DNA of 64,000 nt, from the NCBI GenBank assembly GCA_009744235.1, contig WPHV01000016.1:102129-166128 (forward strand), written 5' to 3'. Below, piece after piece: positions 36,079-44,849 of the stretch. How positions within the stretch are numbered: the first letter of the stretch is position 1; every line of letters starts with the position of its first letter. The stretch comes from Gillisella vitis. GTDB lineage: Bacteria; Pseudomonadota; Alphaproteobacteria; Rhizobiales; Rhizobiaceae. The position numbers and the translations under genes are program-made. A model generated the notes under the pieces. The model saw only the letters and a program-made list of their open reading frames with translations. It made no database searches and had not been told where the DNA came from.

Positions 36079-37208
36079 TTTGATTCCTCCTTCGTCGCGG
36101 CATCATTATTGTCTACAACGTGGACAATAGAGCCGTCTGCCAGGAATACGCCGCCAGATGCCACGACATCTTCGGTCTTCTCAATTCCTGAAATGATTTC
36201 AACGCGATCGTCCTGCCTCCTTCCAACCTTTACCCGCTTGCGTATCACCGTTTTTTTGTCTGCCGAGTTCAAAATGAACACATAAGAAAAGCCGTCCTTG
36301 AGAATGACGGCTGTGGCGGGCACTGTGAGTGCATCCGTGTTGTTGAATTCAAAATAGCCGCTGGCTAGAATACCGATCTTTGGAGATTCCATCCCTTTCG
36401 TGGGATTCAGTGTCACGTAAACGATCACGCGACCATTATCGGTTGACATCGAAGGTGCCACCATCCTCACCTCACCGTGCACGTCGCCGCGCGGCGTTGG
36501 GATGACGGCCTTTGTTCCCACCTTGACGTCAACCAACCGATTAAACGGCAACTCGGCCTTCCATTCGATACGGTTTTGCCGGATCAATTTGAACAGTTCG
36601 CCACCGGCGGTGACCACATCACCTAGGGACGCGGAGCGCTCCGAGATGACCCCGTCGTCCACCGCATAAACCTTGGTCCTGTCCAGGGTAAGCTGGGATG
36701 ATGCCAACGCAGCCCGCGCCGAAAAGAGGGAGGCTTTCGCTTTTCGCTCGGTAATCAGATATTCTTTTATCTGTTGGCTTGATAATGCGCCAGAACTTGT
36801 CAATCCCCGGGCGCGGTCACCATTCGCTACTGCTTGGTCAAGATCGGCTTCCGCTTTTTCAACATTTGCTTGTTGTTGCTCCAGGTCAGCCTGGGCAGAT
36901 TCCGGCGCAAACTGCACCAGCAAATCGCCCTTTTTCACGTATGAACCAACATCTGCTTTGACATCGGTGACCTTCATGCCGCTGGTCTCGGCTGCGATTG
37001 TCGCTTCATGCCACGCGGCAAGACGACCGCTGGCGGGGATAATCACGGGCCAAAGCAACACCTCCGGCTTGACCAAGCTCACGCTCAGTGCGGCCGCTTG
37101 ATCCGTCTTTTGTTCACCATCCTGACTTCGGGCAGTGAAGGCGACCATGACAAAGGACCCCATGGCGAGCATCGCCGCGAGAGAGCTGATAGAAAATTTG
37201 CGCATCAA
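36075..37208 (-). CDS. RND efflux membrane fusion protein
   Basis: A 377-residue periplasmic adaptor with an N-terminal signal or anchor (MLAMGSFVMVAFTARS). The split lipoyl motifs (AETSGMKVTDVKADVGSYVKKGDLLVQF and DDGVISERSASLGDVVTAGGELF) flank an alpha-hairpin coiled coil (about 105-175). A beta-barrel and membrane-proximal domain follow. It joins the RND permease to an outer-membrane channel. It is coupled at both ends: ATGA overlap with the permease downstream and with a small gene upstream. Confidence 0.94.
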   Translation of the reverse strand: MMRKFSISSLAAMLAMGSFVMVAFTARSQDGEQKTDQAAALSVSLVKPEVLLWPVIIPASGRLAAWHEATIAAETSGMKVTDVKADVGSYVKKGDLLVQFAPESAQADLEQQQANVEKAEADLDQAVANGDRARGLTSSGALSSQQIKEYLITERKAKASLFSARAALASSQLTLDRTKVYAVDDGVISERSASLGDVVTAGGELFKLIRQNRIEWKAELPFNRLVDVKVGTKAVIPTPRGDVHGEVRMVAPSMSTDNGRVIVYVTLNPTKGMESPKIGILASGYFEFNNTDALTVPATAVILKDGFSYVFILNSADKKTVIRKRVKVGRRQDDRVEIISGIEKTEDVVASGGVFLADGSIVHVVDNNDAATKEESK

Positions 37209-37606
37209 TAAATTCCCTTTGCGGAGGTCGGGGCACCCGCAGGGGCGGAGAAGCCGCCTTCCGAAGACGTGCGGGGTGCGACCCAGTAGCGGACAATGTC
37301 ACGCTTGATTTCAATGAAGGTGATCGCCGCAGATTGCGCAGCACACAAAGTTTGTTGGCCGCCAAAGAGACTAACGTCGACAACGGTCCAATCCTGAATG
37401 ACCGAACTAGAATGGCGTTGATGGTCGTCAGCAGCGGGCTTCGCATGGATGATCGATGTTTTCACCCGAGGGAACGCCGTCTCCATGCCGATAGCAGCAG
37501 TCAAAAGGTCTGACTTATCATGCGTGATCGCAATATCACGATCCACAACGGCGTTGCCGCTCGCTTGCGTATCGGACGGACTTTTTGGTCCCGTCAAACT
37601 CAGCAA
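37205..37606 (-). CDS. Small unrecognised protein heading the efflux operon
   Basis: A 133-codon frame whose stop overlaps the membrane fusion protein start by 4 bases, the same junction style as between the two efflux genes. This is the main reason to accept it. No signal peptide or membrane segment is visible. The central part (QDWTVVDVSLFGGQQTLCAAQ, ITFIEIKRDIVRYWV) looks like a folded beta-rich domain. The first 40 residues are poor in features, so the real start may be an internal ATG near 37482. Function unknown; possibly a small regulator or accessory protein of the pump. Confidence 0.55.
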   Translation of the reverse strand: MLSLTGPKSPSDTQASGNAVVDRDIAITHDKSDLLTAAIGMETAFPRVKTSIIHAKPAADDHQRHSSSVIQDWTVVDVSLFGGQQTLCAAQSAAITFIEIKRDIVRYWVAPRTSSEGGFSAPAGAPTSAKGIY

Positions 37607-37838
37607 AGGCTCGGTGACGAAGATTGATATGGACCTAATAATGGTATTCCGCTTGAATTCGTGGGACCTCGAGCATTTGGCCGCACTATAAGCATCTTGC
37701 CGTTAATGTCATTTAAGAATATGTAAAATTATGTAAATGTTGCCGATTAGGTGTCTTCAGAATTAGTAATACATCTGTGTTGGCCCTGTTGGCCAGTTGC
37801 CAGGTTTATCGCTGATGGAGCCGATGGGTACTGTAACG

Positions 37839-38540
37839 TTAACTGTCTTCAGTCTCCCCCTCTTCCCCTTGCGCTCCATCCATCATCTTGAGCACACCCT
37901 TTCGGCTGAGCAGCCCGGCATCTTCAAGCGCTTCGATGTCTGGCAGATCACGCAGGGTCTCCATATCGAAGGCGGACAGGAAGTGTTTGGTGGTTACATA
38001 GGTATAGGGCGCACCTGACGTCGGGCTGCGTGGCCCCGAGGCTATGAAGCCGGCGTCCCGGAGCGCTGCAATGGTATCGCGGCTGACCTCCTTGCTGAAG
38101 ATCTTGCCCAGCTCCGCCCGGGTAACCGGCTGGAAATATCCGACCGCCATCAGCACCATCGCCTCGAACTGCGACAACTTCGTTGCCGCGCCGCGCGTTG
38201 GAGCGGTTGAGGCGCGTATCGTCTCCGCGAACCGCACCCGGGTTCGGTGTTGCCAGCCGCCGGCCACCGACACAAGTTCATAGGGTCGGAAACGAAGTTC
38301 CTCGATCAGATCGTCGATCAGAAGATCGATGCTGCAATCTTTTCCCACCACGCGCGCCAAAGTCTCCCGGCTGACTGGCTCGGCAGAGGCAAAGATCACC
38401 GCTTCGACCCGCAGCATCCATTCCCGCCAGCGCAGTTCCGGCGGCAGATCCTCCAGCTCCCGATCAAACAGTCGTTCGGCTGCGGCACTCGTGCTTTCCT
38501 TCCGGGATTGCTTGGCTACAGGAGATCCGGCCATCGTCAC
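37839..38540 (-). CDS. scpB: ScpB-family segregation and condensation protein
   Basis: A 233-residue protein with the two winged-helix domains of ScpB (RMEWML-like start, RVEAVIFASAEPVSRETLARVVG, LSQFEAMVLMAVGYFQPVTRAELGKIF, LRDAGFIASG). ScpB normally works with ScpA and SMC in chromosome condensation. Here it is paired by a 4-base overlap with a DUF1403 gene instead of scpA, an arrangement I associate with large rhizobial replicons. It is probably a replicon-borne paralogue rather than the housekeeping copy. Confidence 0.88.
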   Translation of the reverse strand: MTMAGSPVAKQSRKESTSAAAERLFDRELEDLPPELRWREWMLRVEAVIFASAEPVSRETLARVVGKDCSIDLLIDDLIEELRFRPYELVSVAGGWQHRTRVRFAETIRASTAPTRGAATKLSQFEAMVLMAVGYFQPVTRAELGKIFSKEVSRDTIAALRDAGFIASGPRSPTSGAPYTYVTTKHFLSAFDMETLRDLPDIEALEDAGLLSRKGVLKMMDGAQGEEGETEDS

Positions 38541-39490
38541 ACTCCAAACATCCGGAAAGAGGAGCGGCCAGAGAGTTCGCGCACTGCCTCAAAGCTTTCC
38601 AGCCGTTCGAACAGCCGGTTGGCCGCCCAGCGGGATAGACCACTGCCAGGCGCCGAGGCCAGCACCGCATCTTCGTCCAGCAATCTGCGGATCACCGGCC
38701 CGGCACCTTTGGTGCGAACCTTCGGCGCGACAGCCAGCAGCCGCGCTGCGCGTCGATTGATATCGACGGCGGAACGGAGTGCTGCGTCAACCCCATCAAC
38801 CAGTGCCAGGCAGATCGCCTTTGGATAAGCTGGCTCTCCCGGACGCACACGACCCCGGCCACCGATGGTTCTGAAGGCCGGGCCGTACCGTTCCGGCAAC
38901 AACAGCGGCACAGATTTCGGCGAGTTGAGCTTTTGCGCCAAGACGACATCGGCCAACCCAAGGGCCAATACCTCTGCGTCCGGGCGGATCGCGCAAATTG
39001 CTGCGATCAGCTCCACGGCCACGAAGGGCGCCGCCCGCTCAGACTGGATAGCCGAATCCACCAGATCCGGAATGGATGCAAGCCCCTCGCCCCAGCGAAG
39101 ATCCAGCAGCGCGGCAAGCTCCTGAACAAATGGTGTCGTGATTGTCCCGGCCCGGTGCGACAGCATTCGTGTGGCCAAAAACAATTTGCCAGCTGGCCCT
39201 GGATCGTCACCAGGCGCTGTCAGCAAAAGCGCGTCACGCAAGGCGTGTTCGTCCTCGCTGCGGCCTCCCATTCTGGCAGCGACGGCAGCCGATTTCAGGG
39301 CGAGGCGATCGCGCCAGCAGCCAAGCCAAGGCGGATCGGCCCGCAGCAGATCGTCTAGCGATTTGAGAGCGATACCGGCGGAAAAAGCCGCATCGGATTC
39401 AAGAATGTCTCGACCGCGCAACGAGACCCAGCCTGGAAGACGAGGCAACCAGCTCAAGGGCGGCTCTGAGGTGGGGGAGCGCGAATCCAT
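38537..39490 (-). CDS. DUF1403-family protein
   Basis: A 317-residue soluble protein recognised by its opening block (LPRLPGWVSLRGRDILESDAAFSAGIALKSLDDLLR) and PPWLGCWRDRLALKSAAVAARMGGR, which match the DUF1403 family of rhizobial replicons. It is probably helical and repeat-like. The downstream scpB starts inside its stop codon, so the two are co-translated. It may take the place of ScpA as a partner in condensation; that is inference. No signal peptide. Confidence 0.82.
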   Translation of the reverse strand: MDSRSPTSEPPLSWLPRLPGWVSLRGRDILESDAAFSAGIALKSLDDLLRADPPWLGCWRDRLALKSAAVAARMGGRSEDEHALRDALLLTAPGDDPGPAGKLFLATRMLSHRAGTITTPFVQELAALLDLRWGEGLASIPDLVDSAIQSERAAPFVAVELIAAICAIRPDAEVLALGLADVVLAQKLNSPKSVPLLLPERYGPAFRTIGGRGRVRPGEPAYPKAICLALVDGVDAALRSAVDINRRAARLLAVAPKVRTKGAGPVIRRLLDEDAVLASAPGSGLSRWAANRLFERLESFEAVRELSGRSSFRMFGV

Positions 39491-39687
39491 GCAAAACAGG
39501 ATAGATCAGGGGTGCGGTTTAATCCAGAGAGATCGCCATAACCGCACAGTCTTTCGGGCTGGTTCCAACAAGAAACTCAACACTCGGAACTTCTTGCCTG
39601 GCTAGAGGGTTGTGGTGACGTAACAATCCTCACCTTAATCTGCAGAACGTCCAGGTAATGGAGTTCCCCTGTCTGAAAGACACGATC

Positions 39688-40200
39688 ATGAACAAGGTTC
39701 TTGCATGCGCGATTACCGCGGCGATGACATGGATGATGACGGCGGCTGGCGCTTACGCCGACGAGTCCGCGTTCTTGAAAACACTGGCGGGAAGCTGGAG
39801 CGGCAAAGGAACGGTCAAGGTGCGCACGAATGCACCCACGATCAATGTCACCTGCAGATTCAAATCGAACACGACGGCCCAGTCGCTTGCATTGAATGGA
39901 CGCTGTACGAGCCTTGTTGTGTTTTCTCGTGCCATCAGCGCCGATTTGAAAATCAGCGGCGCGACCTATAGCGGCTCTTACGTCGGTGCGGGTACCGGCG
40001 TCGCGGGCCTGAACGGCAAACGCGGTGGAGATGCCATCAACCTTGCTATCAATTGGGCGAAAGAGGTCAATGGTGATCGTCGTGCGCAGATGACAATCGA
40101 GAAAGTTGGAGCTTCCGGCATGCGCCTGACGACTATTGATACGGATCCGGCCACAGGCAAACCGATCGTTACCAGTCGGATCGACCTGCGGCGGGGCTGA
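39688..40200 (+). CDS. Small secreted protein of unknown function
   Basis: A 170-residue protein with a clear signal peptide (CAITAAMTWMMTAAGAYA, cleavage before DESAFLKTLAG). The mature part looks like a small beta-barrel (LAGSWSGKGTVKVRTNAPTINVTCRF, GRCTSLVVFSRAISADLKISGATYSGSY), similar in general appearance to rhizobial periplasmic proteins of unknown function. It contains two cysteines. The frame also opens at 39658, but ATG 39688 begins the signal peptide. It stands alone between divergent and convergent neighbours. Confidence 0.82.
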   Translation: MNKVLACAITAAMTWMMTAAGAYADESAFLKTLAGSWSGKGTVKVRTNAPTINVTCRFKSNTTAQSLALNGRCTSLVVFSRAISADLKISGATYSGSYVGAGTGVAGLNGKRGGDAINLAINWAKEVNGDRRAQMTIEKVGASGMRLTTIDTDPATGKPIVTSRIDLRRG

Positions 40201-40311
40201 TCAATTCAACGCTGAACCCAGGTCATTGTGGATCGACGAACGTCTTTAATTCGGCGCGAAAATCAACAATGGCCGTTGCAACGCGCCAAGCGTGTCGCCG
40301 TAAGACGGGGT

Positions 40312-43284
40312 TTAAAAACTCCCCGCCAGATTGACCTGCGCTGCGCTGGATTGCAGGCCTTTGCCAAACTCGCCGGAATAGCTGAACGTCAGGCGAGCCG
40401 ACTTCGAAAGCCTGGCGGAAACCCCGAATTTCGCCAGCAGAGCATCCTTTGGCATTTCCACGCCTTGGACGACAAATGGTGTGCCGCCAGAAAATGCAAG
40501 GTTGGAATATGGCGCTAGGTCGCCTTCGATATGCCGCCAGCCCAGCAGGCCGGAAAAGGCAACAGGGAAATTGTCTTCCGGCCACGTCCAAGACCAGCGC
40601 AGGCCTATCGTTGAGGTTGCGATCTCGTCACTGCTTTTTGCTGCCGACAGGCTCGCATCGCCACCATTTTCGCGGAAGGCGTCAGTCTTGAGATTGACGT
40701 AAGCGAGGTTGGCGAAGGGCTGGAGCTTGATGGCATCCAGTTCATGTGTCCAAGAGAGATCTGCGAAAACCTGGCTGGTGACACTGGCATAGTCAGCGGT
40801 GAGTTGGCTGAAAATCGTTCCAAAGGAGATATCGCGCAGGGTTGACGCATCGTTCTGGGAAAAAATAGCGCCGCCAATGATGTTCAAGGCGCCAATATCA
40901 CCCGTAGCGTAGAGACCGGCGTGATAGGACTCTGTCTTCCCCTGCTCGAACGAGTCATGACTGTAACCCACCAGGCCGCCAAGGCGCCACGGATCAGAGA
41001 TCGACGCATCCACTCCCATGACGACGCCTGCGGTGCGGGTATCGATTCCGGCTGCATTTCCATTCCCTGACCAACGGTTGGACGACAGAAAACTGTTGGT
41101 CCAGACCGTCACATCATCCTTGCGCTGGTCCAGACCAAAAGCCATTTCGTCAAGCACCGCATCTCTTGCAAAACGGCTCTCCCACAACAGCGCGGTTTTG
41201 AGCGAGGCATGAACCTCTCCGCTCAGTTGCGAGAAGGCACTGTTCGCAGTGGAGGAGTTCAGTGACAAGACCGCATCGTAAATCGAGTTTCCTGTCTCTA
41301 ATGCTTCAACAGCAACAGCGGTTGCCTGGCCGTTTGCGGTATCCGCGACGTCTGCGAATGCTACGCTATTGCGGTCGAGCTGCATGTCTATCGTGGTGAC
41401 ACCATAGGTCAACGTTGGCGTCAGGAAAGCGAAATCACTTGAAACGCTGTCGAAGGTGCCAGTGATGCGGCTTGCAGTCAGGATGGTATAGGTGGTTGTC
41501 AGCCCGTAATTTCCACCTGCCGCTCTAATTTCAAGCGTTCCCCCCTGTATGGAGACCGTGCCTGTCGCATCCACCCGGTCGGAGGCACCGTTGGCATCGA
41601 TGTCGACCTGGTAGATTGAGCCAGTGCTAAAGGTCACATCCCCGTCGACGGTGAGCGTTCCCACGTCTCGCCCGGGTGAAAGTACACCGCCTGCGTTGAC
41701 GAAAAGCTCGCCAATGGTCCCGTTGCCTGAAAGAAATCCGCCCTCATCGATGACGACTGCTCCGGCGACGGTTCCATCGTTGATGAGCGAACCGCCCGAA
41801 ATCGTGGCTGTTCCATCAATTGTACCGGTATTGGAAAAGATGCCGTCAGTGTTGACGAGCGCGGCGATTGTTCCGTCGTTCGAGGCACTGCCAGAATTGG
41901 TAACCGTGCCTGCCACAGCGCCATTGTTGTTGATGAATTCGCCCGCCGCCTCATTATCGACGTCAGCCAATGTGGCATTGTTGACAACACGACCTCCGCT
42001 GACGGTCGTTGTACCCGTAACGGTACCGCCAGAATTGTTCGTGAAAGTACCGGCATCGTTTTGAAGCGCCGCGACTGTCCCCGCATTGGTAACCGTGCCA
42101 GAGTTTTTTATAGTGCCAGCGGTGGCTCCCGAGTTGTTGGCGAATATTGCGGCGGCGGCAACATCGGCATCGGTAATGACGAAGTTGTTGGTGACGGTTC
42201 CGCCTGTGATTGTTGATTTGCCGGTAATCGTACCGCCTGCATTGTTGGTAAAATTTCCAGCCGTATTGGTCAGGCTGTCGATTGTTCCGGCATTCGACGT
42301 ATTGCCCGCATTGACGACGACACCGGCGGTGGCGCCGCTGGCATTGGTGAATGTTGCATCTGCTGCAACATCGACGTTGTGAAGCGTGGCGTTGTTCGTA
42401 ACGCTGCCACCGGTAATAGTGCTATCCCCCGTGACCACCCCGCCGACATTATTGGTGAATGTACCGGCATCGTTCTGTAGGGAGGCAATGGTTCCCGCAT
42501 TGACGACGGTGCCTGAATTCCTGACTGCGCCGGCTGTTGCACCGGTGTTGTTGACGAATGCCGCCGCCGCCGCGACATCGGCTTCGGTAACGACGAAATT
42601 GTTGGTGACGGTTCCACCCGAAACCGTCGTCTTTCCCGAAATTGTCCCGCCAGCATTATTGGTGAAATTTCCAGCGGTATTGGTCAGGCTTCCGATCGTT
42701 CCGGCGTTGGATGCCGTCCCGGCATTGGTAACTTCGCCCGCGGTTGCGCCGCTATTATTGACGAAGGTCCCGCCTGTGGAGATATTGACCTCATCAACAG
42801 TGCCATTGTTGGACAGCGCGGTCCCTGTCTCTACCATGGCACCACTGAGCGTACCGTTTACGGTGACGTTGCCGTTGTTGAGCGTCAACTGGCCATTGAG
42901 GTCGCCATCGATGGAAAGGCTACCGCCATCAAGGCTGACGGTCGAGTTCATCACTCCGCCTGCATTGACGCTAACGCTGCCTGATGTGATCGTGGTGCCG
43001 TTCGTGGCGGTCAATGCACCCGTGTCGGTGATGGTGACGTTTCCTCCATCAACGTCCAGCCGATTGACCGTCACGTCGTTGGTGACTTGTGGAGAGCCTG
43101 TATTGACATGCGCATCATCGCCTGCCCCGGGCGCCGAAGGGGTCCAGTTCGTTGCATTGCTAAATTCGTTGTCAGTATTTCCTGACCATGCCGATTGCGC
43201 GAGGCAATGCGCGGGCAACACCGTGGAGGCCAGTGCCGTGAACACATATAATCGGCGACGGAATGCTGGCAGCAATGGTTTCAT
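40312..43284 (-). CDS. Autotransporter with tandem 69-residue passenger repeats
   Basis: A 990-residue type V secreted protein. Signal peptide to about residue 30 (LPAHCLAQ). The passenger is rich in Asn, Gly and Thr. Residues about 205-480 form four consecutive 69-residue repeats of the type GxFTNNxGGTxTG...VTNN...GATAG...NSGTVxNAGTIxxL. They alternate between two subtypes, making a 138-residue higher unit. A passenger-hub segment near 510-620 (GNGTIGELFVNAGGVLSPG) leads to the C-terminal beta-barrel (about 720-990), which ends in LAGSF with a terminal Phe. Likely a surface beta-helix adhesin. The DNA repeats make copy-number variation possible. Confidence 0.93.
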   Translation of the reverse strand: MKPLLPAFRRRLYVFTALASTVLPAHCLAQSAWSGNTDNEFSNATNWTPSAPGAGDDAHVNTGSPQVTNDVTVNRLDVDGGNVTITDTGALTATNGTTITSGSVSVNAGGVMNSTVSLDGGSLSIDGDLNGQLTLNNGNVTVNGTLSGAMVETGTALSNNGTVDEVNISTGGTFVNNSGATAGEVTNAGTASNAGTIGSLTNTAGNFTNNAGGTISGKTTVSGGTVTNNFVVTEADVAAAAAFVNNTGATAGAVRNSGTVVNAGTIASLQNDAGTFTNNVGGVVTGDSTITGGSVTNNATLHNVDVAADATFTNASGATAGVVVNAGNTSNAGTIDSLTNTAGNFTNNAGGTITGKSTITGGTVTNNFVITDADVAAAAIFANNSGATAGTIKNSGTVTNAGTVAALQNDAGTFTNNSGGTVTGTTTVSGGRVVNNATLADVDNEAAGEFINNNGAVAGTVTNSGSASNDGTIAALVNTDGIFSNTGTIDGTATISGGSLINDGTVAGAVVIDEGGFLSGNGTIGELFVNAGGVLSPGRDVGTLTVDGDVTFSTGSIYQVDIDANGASDRVDATGTVSIQGGTLEIRAAGGNYGLTTTYTILTASRITGTFDSVSSDFAFLTPTLTYGVTTIDMQLDRNSVAFADVADTANGQATAVAVEALETGNSIYDAVLSLNSSTANSAFSQLSGEVHASLKTALLWESRFARDAVLDEMAFGLDQRKDDVTVWTNSFLSSNRWSGNGNAAGIDTRTAGVVMGVDASISDPWRLGGLVGYSHDSFEQGKTESYHAGLYATGDIGALNIIGGAIFSQNDASTLRDISFGTIFSQLTADYASVTSQVFADLSWTHELDAIKLQPFANLAYVNLKTDAFRENGGDASLSAAKSSDEIATSTIGLRWSWTWPEDNFPVAFSGLLGWRHIEGDLAPYSNLAFSGGTPFVVQGVEMPKDALLAKFGVSARLSKSARLTFSYSGEFGKGLQSSAAQVNLAGSF

Positions 43285-43450
43285 CTCGATCGGCCAACGT
43301 TAGCGGACGCCCGTATACATCTACGGGACGGTTAACGATTGTTATCCGAGCTTGGTTAATGAAATCCTCAATCTTCCATCGGGAGATCATCTTGATGATT
43401 TGGAGTGATTGGTCACGATGCACAACCGAACTGACGTAAGCGCCGTTAGG

Positions 43451-44527
43451 CTAGCCCTTGGATAGTGTTTGTTTCTTCAGCCATTTTAGCACTTGGATCT
43501 CGCCTTCATCCATCCACTGAAGAAGGCGTTCACTCGTGGTTTTCAGCTTAAGGACATCACGAAGCGTACCAGCTTGGAAGTCTTCGAACACGGCTGGGTG
43601 TATGTAGGAAGACCGACAGACAGATCGGGTATTAACCAGCTTCGCAGCGACTGCGTCGATCGCTTCATTGAGTTGACGGGCTAACTCGCGTTTCGTCGTA
43701 GCGGGCTCGGCAGAAGCCAGTGCCTCCACCGCCATGCATGTTGCGCCCCACGTCCTGAACTGGCGTGAACTAAAATCGTCACCTGCCATCTCTCGGATAT
43801 AGGCATTCACATCATGCGAGGAGATCGGTCTGCATCCGCCTTGATCGCAAACGTATTGAAAGAGATGTTGTCCTGGAAGTTCCTGTAGTTTTCGCAGGAC
43901 ATTGGCGATCCGCCGGTCACTATGGGCAAGGTTCCATTCCTTGCCGGATTTACCTTTGAACCGAAACTTGACGCTACCGCCTTCCACCCTCACGTGACGA
44001 CTGCGCAATGTCGTGAGGCCGAATGACTTGTTCGTCTCAGCATAGGCAGCGTTTCCGATCCTGATATAGAGGTTATCGAGCATCCACACGACAGTCGCCA
44101 GCGCCTTGTCGATGTTGAGGCCGCGCGAGCGAAGGTCGATGTCGACCCGCTCACGTAGGTCAGGAAGTCGGGACGCGAAATCGACCAGCCGCTCGAATTT
44201 GGCCTTGCCTCGCTCGGCATGCCAGTCCTTATGATAGCGGTATTGCCGACGCCCCCTGGCATCCGTGCCGATTGCTTGAAGGTGTGAGAACGGATTCGTC
44301 GAGATGACGACGTCTGTGTAGGCGGGCGGTATTGCCAGAGAGTTCAGGCGAGCAATCTCATCAGCCTGGGTAATCCGCCGCCCGTCTGGCCGGTAATAGA
44401 GGAAGCCTCTGGCACCCATCTTCCGGGTGATCCCGGTCTCCAAACCGGGGCCGTAGACTAGCCCGGACGTGAGTTTGGCCTCGGTAGCATTTTCATCGAT
44501 TTCGGTGACGATCTGGTTCATTCGCAA
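43451..44527 (-). CDS. DNA topoisomerase IB (poxvirus/bacterial type)
   Basis: A 358-residue protein matching bacterial type IB topoisomerases: the N-terminal GFLYYRPDGRRITQADEIARLNSLAIPPAYTDVVI block, then RYHKDWHAERGKAKFERL, FRFKGKSGKEW, RQFRTWGAT and VCRSSYIHPAVFE with the likely nucleophilic tyrosine. The enzyme relaxes supercoils by transient single-strand nicking. In many relatives the motif near FRTW reads KDFRTWHAT; here Gly follows RTW. It is a single gene, divergent from the ABC operon. ATG 44527 or 44521 could start. Confidence 0.92.
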   Translation of the reverse strand: MRMNQIVTEIDENATEAKLTSGLVYGPGLETGITRKMGARGFLYYRPDGRRITQADEIARLNSLAIPPAYTDVVISTNPFSHLQAIGTDARGRRQYRYHKDWHAERGKAKFERLVDFASRLPDLRERVDIDLRSRGLNIDKALATVVWMLDNLYIRIGNAAYAETNKSFGLTTLRSRHVRVEGGSVKFRFKGKSGKEWNLAHSDRRIANVLRKLQELPGQHLFQYVCDQGGCRPISSHDVNAYIREMAGDDFSSRQFRTWGATCMAVEALASAEPATTKRELARQLNEAIDAVAAKLVNTRSVCRSSYIHPAVFEDFQAGTLRDVLKLKTTSERLLQWMDEGEIQVLKWLKKQTLSKG

Positions 44528-44849
44528 ATAACTATGTAACGGCCTGCGTGTTCCATGATCAGGTTAACGCAGGCGGAGATCGGTGTCGCACTTACCGAGG
44601 CAATGCCAACTCGCCAACAGCGGTTCCTTGTCAACGCTTACGACACCTCAAGCCTTTGCCTTCGGGCGGCCGATATTTGAGCACGGATTTCCCGGCAAGC
44701 CCGAAATTTGGACAAAGTCAACAAAAACCACATTGGTTTCCTCGCATATTGGCGCTGAATCGGAGCTTCAGCAGGATGGCACGCAAATTGCGTTGACTGA
44801 TTTGACCGTTTTGACGGTTCTGTGAATTTCTATAAGAAAAGGGGAACCT
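44528..44849. promoter_or_regulatory. Divergent intergenic region before the ABC/amidohydrolase operon
   Basis: It holds promoters for the leftward topoisomerase gene and the rightward operon. GCCTGCGT at 44542-44549 and ACGCAGGC at 44567-44574 form an 8-bp perfect inverted repeat close to the topoisomerase start. Near the operon start, ACCGT-TTTG-ACGGT at about 44805-44818 is a short inverted repeat that could be an operator for the DeoR-type regulator encoded in the operon; this is a guess. AAGGGG lies just before the ATG at 44850. Confidence 0.4.

Noticed and set aside
40314-40336. GGGG/CCCC inverted repeat at the autotransporter stop codon as terminator
   Set aside because: The T run lies in the loop, not after the stem, so it does not fit a Rho-independent terminator.
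41624-43303. Plus-strand Val/Pro-rich frames opposite the autotransporter
   Set aside because: Mirror image of the Asn/Gly/Thr repeats; no signal or family.
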